Assembly: GCA_009780595.1 (NCBI GenBank)
Contig: WQZT01000054.1
Location: 1 to 9,226 of the forward strand
Direction of reading: 5' to 3'
Source: Treponema sp.
GTDB lineage: Bacteria > Spirochaetota > Spirochaetia > Treponematales > Breznakiellaceae
DNA: 9,226 nt
Shown: positions 4,706-9,226 of the stretch, piece after piece
Layout: every line of letters starts with the position of its first letter
How positions within the stretch are numbered: the stretch's first letter is position 1
Position numbers and translations under genes: made by a program
The notes under the pieces: model-generated
Databases searched by the model: none
The model's input: only the letters and a program-made list of their open reading frames with translations
Told to the model about the DNA's origin: nothing

Positions 4706-5784
4706 TGTTTTTAGAATTTATCCACCCGCTTGTCGCGTTCTTCACTCCGTTCAACGTGATTCAATACCTCAGCTTCCGGGGCGCGTATGCCGCCATCACG
4801 AGCTTGCTCCTGTGTTTTATTTTTGGCCCCCGCATTATTGCGGCGCTGCTCCGCTTCAAAATCGGACAATCTGTCCGCAAGGACGGCCCGCAAAGCCACC
4901 TGAAAAAAGACGGAACTCCGACAATGGGCGGCATTTTTCTCATCCTCTCAATTTTGATTGCCATGCTGCTGTGGATGGACTTTCGTAATTGGTACGTTTG
5001 GCTTGTATTGGGCGCACTTACCGCTTTCGGACTTATCGGCTTTTTAGATGATTACCTTAAGGTTGCTCGTCATAATTCCGCAGGACTTCCGGCGTGGGCA
5101 AAACTTATTTTTCAATTTGCCGTCTCCTTAACCATCGTGCTTATTTTGTACAATTCGAGCAGTGCGGAAATCACCTACCTGTATATTCCGTTCTTCAAAA
5201 ACCCGGTGGTTGATATGGGGCGTTTGTGGATACCCTTTGCCGTGCTTTTGATTATGGGTTCCAGCAACGCGGGAAATATCACTGACGGCTTAGACGGACT
5301 TTTGGCAGGGCTCTTGATTTTAGTATTCCTCACCTTTGCAATCCTCACGTACCTTTCCGGGCATTTTACGTTCTCCAGCTACTTGGGAATTCCGTTTATT
5401 CCCGGCGCGGGCGAGCTTTCAGTTTTCAGCCTTGCCATCGTAGGAGCATTGATCGGCTTCTTGTGGTTTAACGCTACTCCGGCGGAAGTTTTTCTTGGCG
5501 ATGTTGGCAGCCTTTCGTTAGGGGGCGTTGCCGCTGTTCTTTCCCTCATTATTAAACGGGAAATATTATTCTTTATTATTGGCGGTGTTTTTGTTTTAGA
5601 GATCGCTTCGGTAATAATACAAGTCGCAGTTTTCAAACTTCGGGGTAAACGAGTATTTAAAATGGCGCCGTGGCATCACCATGCCGAATTAAGCGGCTGG
5701 GCTGAAAGCAAGGTAGTAATCCGTTTTTGGATTTTGGGAGGGCTGTTTACGATTATCGCGTTATCCACGTTGAAAATCCAGTAA
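4705..5784 (+). CDS. mraY: Phospho-N-acetylmuramoyl-pentapeptide transferase MraY
   Basis: MraY is an integral membrane enzyme that transfers phospho-MurNAc-pentapeptide from UDP to undecaprenyl phosphate, making lipid I. The 359 residues equal the usual length (E. coli 360), with about ten hydrophobic helices. Family signatures are all intact: RKDGPQSHLKKDGTPTMGG (58-76), the DDYLK motif (115-119), NAGNITDGLDGL (188-199) with Asp194 and Asp197, FLGDVGS (263-269) with Asp266, and the HHH cluster (324-326) followed by AELSGWAESKVV. These are the Mg2+ and nucleotide binding residues known in the family. The start overlaps the murF stop by 1 bp and has an excellent ribosome binding site. ftsW follows after 6 nt in the same reading frame. 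Usually murD lies between these two genes; it is absent here. Confidence 0.97.
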   Translation: MFLEFIHPLVAFFTPFNVIQYLSFRGAYAAITSLLLCFIFGPRIIAALLRFKIGQSVRKDGPQSHLKKDGTPTMGGIFLILSILIAMLLWMDFRNWYVWLVLGALTAFGLIGFLDDYLKVARHNSAGLPAWAKLIFQFAVSLTIVLILYNSSSAEITYLYIPFFKNPVVDMGRLWIPFAVLLIMGSSNAGNITDGLDGLLAGLLILVFLTFAILTYLSGHFTFSSYLGIPFIPGAGELSVFSLAIVGALIGFLWFNATPAEVFLGDVGSLSLGGVAAVLSLIIKREILFFIIGGVFVLEIASVIIQVAVFKLRGKRVFKMAPWHHHAELSGWAESKVVIRFWILGGLFTIIALSTLKIQ

Positions 5785-5790
5785 TACACT

Positions 5791-6963
5791 ATGAGTATAC
5801 AATTTGATGCGGAACTGGCGGTTCCACGCCAGGGGACAGATCATCTTCTCGTCGCAAATATTTTGCTGCTTGCAGGGCTTGGACTTGTAACGCTGTATTC
5901 TGCGTCGTTTTCTTTTTCTCAGCGCTTTATGGGCGGCTCTCTGCAAATCTTGGCGCGGCAAGCGGCGGTCGGTGGAATCGGGTTGTTTCTTTTCTTTTCA
6001 GTTACGCTTGTCAAGCTGGAGCTGGTGAGAAAGCTCGTCAAACCGCTGGTACTGAGCGTTATCATTCTCTGCATTCTGACCTTTATTCCCGGCATTGGCA
6101 TTATTAAAAACGGGGCAGCCCGCTGGATTGGAATTGGTGGCTGGAGCTACCAGCCTTCGGAGCTGGTCAAGATAGCATTGCCGCTGTACCTCGCCCATTT
6201 GTTCGACAAGAAAAAGGACAACCTCAACGATCTTGCGCGGGGCATTATTCCCCCCGCGCTGATAACGGGCGTTTTCTTCGTGTTGATTTTTTTGCAGAAT
6301 AATTTTTCCACCGCCGTGTTTATTGCATTTAACGCACTGTTTATGTTTTTTATCGCGGGGATACGGGCGCGCTATTTTTTCAGCGCGCTGTTTATGTTTC
6401 TTCCTACGGCGGCAGTTTTGATTTTACAGAAGGAGCATCGCATACGGCGCTTTTTGAGCTACATTAAGCCTGAGTTTGAGCCGCTGGGAGCGGGCTTTCA
6501 GGTGAATGCTTCAGTTCTTTCGATTAGTTCAGGCGGCTTTTGGGGGCGCGGTATCGGGCAAGGAACGATAAGCGTGCCGGAGGTTCACTCCGATTTTATT
6601 TTTTCTTCGTTTGCCGCAGAAAAAGGTTTCTTGGGGATTCTCATGTTTTTCTTTCTGTTTGGAATTTTTGCCGTACGTGGCTATACTGTTTCCCTGCGGA
6701 ATAAAAACACCTTTAACCGCTTGCTCGGTTGCGGGCTGGTAACGATGATAACGTCGCAGGTTCTGCTGAATATCGCCGTAACCTCCGGAGCGCTTCCGGC
6801 GACTGGCGTGCCGCTGCCGTTTTTCTCGGCGGGCGGATCTTCGCTGTTAACCACGATGGTGATGGCGGGGCTTTTGGTAAATATTTCCAAATCATCATCA
6901 AAAGACGGCGTTTCGTTTCGGCGTTGTAGCCGCAGTGAAAATTATTTGTCGGGGGAGGCTTGA
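5791..6963 (+). CDS. ftsW: Septal peptidoglycan glycosyltransferase FtsW (SEDS family)
   Basis: FtsW is the SEDS-family polymerase that links lipid II into septal glycan, normally with the transpeptidase FtsI. The 390 residues carry about ten membrane helices and a short cytoplasmic tail. Motifs include GAARWIGIGGWSYQPSELVK (108-127), GGFWGRGIGQGTISVPEVHSD (238-248 in its last part) with the invariant extracytoplasmic Asp248 thought to be catalytic in SEDS proteins, and PLPFFSAGGSSL (331-342). The dcw context favours FtsW over RodA. The family ePDlGTA motif is replaced by LQNNFSTA (158-165), and the Tyr common in PFxSYGGSS is Ala. The ATG at 5791 has no recognisable Shine-Dalgarno sequence, unlike its neighbours. 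It lies 6 nt after the mraY stop in the same frame, so translation probably depends on ribosomes finishing mraY. Confidence 0.95.
   Translation: MSIQFDAELAVPRQGTDHLLVANILLLAGLGLVTLYSASFSFSQRFMGGSLQILARQAAVGGIGLFLFFSVTLVKLELVRKLVKPLVLSVIILCILTFIPGIGIIKNGAARWIGIGGWSYQPSELVKIALPLYLAHLFDKKKDNLNDLARGIIPPALITGVFFVLIFLQNNFSTAVFIAFNALFMFFIAGIRARYFFSALFMFLPTAAVLILQKEHRIRRFLSYIKPEFEPLGAGFQVNASVLSISSGGFWGRGIGQGTISVPEVHSDFIFSSFAAEKGFLGILMFFFLFGIFAVRGYTVSLRNKNTFNRLLGCGLVTMITSQVLLNIAVTSGALPATGVPLPFFSAGGSSLLTTMVMAGLLVNISKSSSKDGVSFRRCSRSENYLSGEA
6951..6958 (+). promoter_or_regulatory. Ribosome binding site deciding the ftsQ start
   Basis: GGGGGAGG lies 7 nt before ATG 6966, within the last codons of ftsW. 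The in-frame TTG at 6960 is only 1 nt away from it and cannot use it, so ATG 6966 is chosen. Confidence 0.75.
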
Positions 6964-6965
6964 CA

Positions 6966-7769
6966 ATGGACGGAGATTGCATACTTAACGAGGACACTGT
7001 CTCCGCCACACCACGGAGGCATGAAAAAGCGTTGAAAGTTATTATTATACTTGCCGTGCTTGCGTTGGGAGGGAAAATGATCTGGCTCATTGGAATAACT
7101 CCCTTTACTCCGCTTGCACGTATTGATATAGTCGGTACTACTGCTTTGTCGCGCGAGTATGTTCTTTCGACAGCGGGCATTACATCAGGTTCTACATTTT
7201 TTTCGATTGACACGAAATCTATGGAGCGCGCGCTTTCCAGTTTGCCAGCGGTTCAGTCGGCGCAAGTTTTCAGGCACTTCCCCGACCGCCTTCAAATTAT
7301 TCTTGAAGGCCGCCGCGCAGTTGCCGTTGCACTGGTCAACGCTTACGGCAGAAGTGTTCCGGCATTTTTTGACAGCCAAGGTGTGATTTTTAAAATAGGC
7401 GAAGCGGATGCGGCATCTCTGCCAATAATCTCCGGCATCAGTATCGAAAATCCTGTTGTCGGGATGCGACTTCCGGCGGCGTTTGCCCCGTTTCTCATGC
7501 AGCTTGAAAAAATCGGCGCAACATCGCCTGAGCTGCTTGCATCTCTTTCGGAGATTAGAATCAATCCCCGATCGTTCGACGGTTTTGATTTAATTCTGTT
7601 TCCCGTTCACAGACGGGTTACCGTTAGAATAAACGAGTTAAACGAAGAGACTCTTCGGTATACTCTTTTGATGGTAGATGTAGTGGTTGCACGGGAGCCG
7701 GAAATCGTAAGTATTGACTTCCGCTCGAAAGTAGCTTCGTATGTTCTCAGGGGAGGGGGATCTTTATGA
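6966..7769 (+). CDS. ftsQ: Cell division protein FtsQ/DivIB
   Basis: FtsQ (DivIB) is a bitopic scaffold that holds FtsL and FtsB and regulates FtsW-FtsI. The 267 residues compare with 276 in E. coli. A polar cytoplasmic tail with a basic patch (PRRHEKALK) precedes one membrane helix at about 22-43. The POTRA domain runs from LARIDIVGT (50-58) through AVQSAQVFRHFPDRLQIILE (95-114), the pattern of FtsQ-type POTRA domains. The beta domain follows (VPAFFDSQGVIFK, then LPIISGI). ATG 6966 begins 2 nt after the ftsW stop. The stop overlaps ftsA by 4 bp (ATGA). The family is weakly conserved, but topology, POTRA pattern and position between ftsW and ftsA agree. The usual neighbours murG, murC and ddl are missing on its upstream side. 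Confidence 0.92.
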   Translation: MDGDCILNEDTVSATPRRHEKALKVIIILAVLALGGKMIWLIGITPFTPLARIDIVGTTALSREYVLSTAGITSGSTFFSIDTKSMERALSSLPAVQSAQVFRHFPDRLQIILEGRRAVAVALVNAYGRSVPAFFDSQGVIFKIGEADAASLPIISGISIENPVVGMRLPAAFAPFLMQLEKIGATSPELLASLSEIRINPRSFDGFDLILFPVHRRVTVRINELNEETLRYTLLMVDVVVAREPEIVSIDFRSKVASYVLRGGGSL

Positions 7770-9022
7770 GAAATGGAGTTTTTGTGGTTGGGCTTGATAT
7801 TGGCACAACCAAAGTGTGCGTCGTCATCGGTGAGGTAAACGAACACGGGATTCTCGAAATTACCGGGGTGGGAACAGTTCCATCCACAGGCTTGCGGAAA
7901 GGCGCGGTGGTAAATATTGAGGCAACGTTGAGTGCAGTTTCGCAAGCGATTGAAGCCGCCGAGATGATGAGCGGGTGTGAGATTCACGATTGCTGGACGG
8001 GTATCGGCGGCAGTCATATCGAAGGGATCAATTCTCGCGGTGTGGTTGCCGTAAACGGAAAGAACCGCGATACGCGCGAGATTGGTACTGACGAGATTGA
8101 GCGCGTGATGGAAGCGGCGAAAGCGGTGCTGATACCGATGGATCGCAAGGTGCTGGAAGTCATCGCACAAAACTATATCGTTGATGGTCAGCGGGGTATT
8201 TCTAATCCCCTTAACATGATCGGTGTCAGGCTTGAAGCCGAAGTGCATATCATCACCTGTTCAATGACGGGGGCGCAGAATCTTGTTAAGTGCGTTAACC
8301 GCGCTGGGTTTAAGGTGAATGACCTCATCCTGCAAACGCTGGCGGCTGGCCGCGCGGTGCTGACTCCCGAAGAAAAGGATCTTGGCGTTGTGCTTGTTGA
8401 CTTAGGCGGCGGGACGACGAATGTGCTGGTGTACCTGGGCGGTGCGCCGTATTCCATCAGTACAATTCCGGCGGGCGGTGTTCAGGTTACCAGTGATATT
8501 TCGCTCATAAAAACCATTTCTTTTGAAACCGCCGAAAAAATTAAACTGGAAGCGGGATGTTGCTGGGAGCCTTTCCTCGAAGCTGATGACGAGATTATTG
8601 TGCCGGGAGTTGGCGGGCGTAAACCGCAAGTTATTCCCCGATCGCACATTCTGGAAATGATACGCCCACGCATGGAAGAAACGCTGAAGCTGGTGAACGA
8701 GAAGCTTGACAAGCTATCCCTTTCCCGGCCTTTGGGCGGCGGCATTGTGCTGACAGGCGGCGGTGCGAAATTATCAGGCGTGGCAGAGCTTGCTGCGAGT
8801 GTGTTTAACCTTCCGGTTCGGGTGGGGATTCCCCTGCCTGTGGGCGGCCTTGTGGAAGAATACCGCAACCCCGCCTACGCTACTGCCGTGGGGTTGATGT
8901 TGGAAGGCTACGATCGCGAACTCAAAAAAGGAGTGGTACAGCCTGGTGAATCCAGAGAGCAGCGCAGTGGCTCAATGCCATGGAATAAGCTGATAAAGTG
9001 GTTTAGACAAGAGTTCTTTTGA
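7766..9022 (+). CDS. ftsA: Cell division protein FtsA
   Basis: FtsA is the actin-like ATP-binding protein that anchors FtsZ filaments to the inner face of the membrane and signals to the septal synthases. Its 418 residues match E. coli (420). The phosphate 1 loop is VGLDIGTTKVC (8-18), phosphate 2 is VLVDLGGGTTNVLVY (209-223) and the adenosine motif is IVLTGGGAKLSGV (327-339). The FtsA-specific 1C subdomain occupies roughly 83-165, which separates it from MreB and DnaK. A linker (GVVQPGESREQRSGS) leads to the amphipathic membrane-targeting helix PWNKLIKWFRQEFF (405-418), with Trp, Phe and basic residues as in E. coli. ATG 7766 overlaps the ftsQ stop and follows GGGAGGGGGA. The stop codon TGA is the first base triplet of an 11-bp tandem repeat. 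Confidence 0.97.
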   Translation: MRNGVFVVGLDIGTTKVCVVIGEVNEHGILEITGVGTVPSTGLRKGAVVNIEATLSAVSQAIEAAEMMSGCEIHDCWTGIGGSHIEGINSRGVVAVNGKNRDTREIGTDEIERVMEAAKAVLIPMDRKVLEVIAQNYIVDGQRGISNPLNMIGVRLEAEVHIITCSMTGAQNLVKCVNRAGFKVNDLILQTLAAGRAVLTPEEKDLGVVLVDLGGGTTNVLVYLGGAPYSISTIPAGGVQVTSDISLIKTISFETAEKIKLEAGCCWEPFLEADDEIIVPGVGGRKPQVIPRSHILEMIRPRMEETLKLVNEKLDKLSLSRPLGGGIVLTGGGAKLSGVAELAASVFNLPVRVGIPLPVGGLVEEYRNPAYATAVGLMLEGYDRELKKGVVQPGESREQRSGSMPWNKLIKWFRQEFF

Positions 9023-9052
9023 TTTAAGGATGATTTAAGGATGATTTAAGGA
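9020..9052 (+). repeat. Three perfect 11-bp tandem repeats between ftsA and ftsZ
   Basis: The unit TGATTTAAGGA occurs at 9020-9030, 9031-9041 and 9042-9052 without a mismatch, followed by a partial purine-rich copy (TAAGGAAAG). The first TGA is the ftsA stop. Each unit carries a Shine-Dalgarno-like AAGGA, and the junctions create ATG ATT TAA mini-ORFs at 9030-9038 and 9041-9049. The second ATG lies 10 nt after the AAGGA of the first unit. It may influence ribosome handling between ftsA and ftsZ, or be simple slippage. No hairpin or T-run marks a terminator. Confidence 0.9.
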
Positions 9053-9088
9053 TAAGGAAAGAAGTTTTTGGGGAAATAGTAAGTGATT

Positions 9089-9095
9089 GGAGGGG
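9089..9095 (+). promoter_or_regulatory. Ribosome binding site for ftsZ
   Basis: GGAGGGG lies upstream of ATG 9099, with its GGAGG core 5 nt from the start codon. It fixes the ftsZ start. No clear promoter was found in the 76 bp between ftsA and ftsZ. Confidence 0.75.
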
Positions 9096-9098
9096 ATC

Positions 9099-9226
9099 AT
9101 GAATTACGACGTACTTCTGGAAGAAGTAAAGGTAGAAAAGCCAGTATCAATAGCAGTTATCGGTGCAGGCGGCGGTGGTTGCAACGCGGTCGACGGAATG
9201 ATCGAGTGTGGAATCAAGGGTGTGAA
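9099..9226 (+). CDS. ftsZ: Cell division GTPase FtsZ (5' end only)
   Basis: The gene runs off the right edge after 42 complete codons and 2 bases. FtsZ is the tubulin-like GTPase that forms the cytokinetic ring. The visible product starts MNYDVLLEEVKVEKPVSIAV and continues into IGAGGGGCNAV (20-30) and MIECGIKGV. The latter two are the first nucleotide-binding loop (T1 region, GxGGGGxNAV) and the following helix typical of FtsZ. The N-terminal extension before the first strand is about 15 residues, which is normal. The GTPase signature and C-terminal FtsA-binding tail lie outside the window. Position after ftsA confirms the call. Confidence 0.96.
   Translation, partial: MNYDVLLEEVKVEKPVSIAVIGAGGGGCNAVDGMIECGIKGV

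Noticed and set aside
4179..4754. - strand open frames of 191 codons and nearby 224 codons (3896-4570) opposite murF
   Set aside because: Both are antisense to conserved murF motifs, rich in Arg, Pro and Cys, and resemble no known family.

Overview
The window carries the front half of a division and cell wall (dcw) cluster on the + strand, from mraZ to the first 42 codons of ftsZ. It also has a short, divergently oriented accessory region on the - strand at the left. Mid-range base composition, the reduced gene content of the cluster and the style of the flanking hypothetical proteins suggest a spirochaete, most likely Treponema or a close relative. This is inference from family memory; no rRNA or other marker is present to settle it.

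Left region (1-1298, - strand). A small gene of 79-81 codons overlaps by 14 bp a 270-codon gene. The larger product has a basic, low-complexity N-terminus, a core resembling a PD-(D/E)XK-type nuclease fold and a possible C-terminal winged helix. Just beyond it is a 33-codon fragment matching the C-terminal end of YafQ-type (RelE superfamily) toxins, which looks like the stump of a lost toxin-antitoxin module. Further left, a sigma70-type promoter (TTGACA, 17 bp, GATAAT) points out of the window, with a perfect 7-bp palindrome next to its -35 box.

Regulatory gap (1299-1491). It holds the mraZ promoter, with a dyad over the -10 area, followed by four boxes on an exact 10-bp period ending at the mraZ start codon. 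This is the architecture of a MraZ operator, so the cluster is probably autoregulated at its first gene.

dcw region (1492-9226, + strand). The order is mraZ, rsmH, ftsL, murF, mraY, ftsW, ftsQ, ftsA, ftsZ. From rsmH to ftsA the genes overlap, abut or lie within 6 nt, which implies one translationally coupled operon. MurF completes the UDP-MurNAc-pentapeptide and MraY moves it to undecaprenyl phosphate (lipid I). FtsW polymerises lipid II at the septum, FtsL and FtsQ form the periplasmic-facing scaffold, and FtsA tethers FtsZ to the membrane. The classical partners ftsI, murE, murD, murG, murC and ddl are absent from their usual places. The only sizeable gap is the 76 bp between ftsA and ftsZ, which contains three perfect tandem copies of an 11-bp unit.

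No rRNA, tRNA, CRISPR array, complete insertion sequence or convincing intrinsic terminator was found. Most of the window is a conventional cluster. The less ordinary items are the nuclease-like gene pair, the toxin remnant, the four-box MraZ operator and the ftsA-ftsZ tandem repeat.
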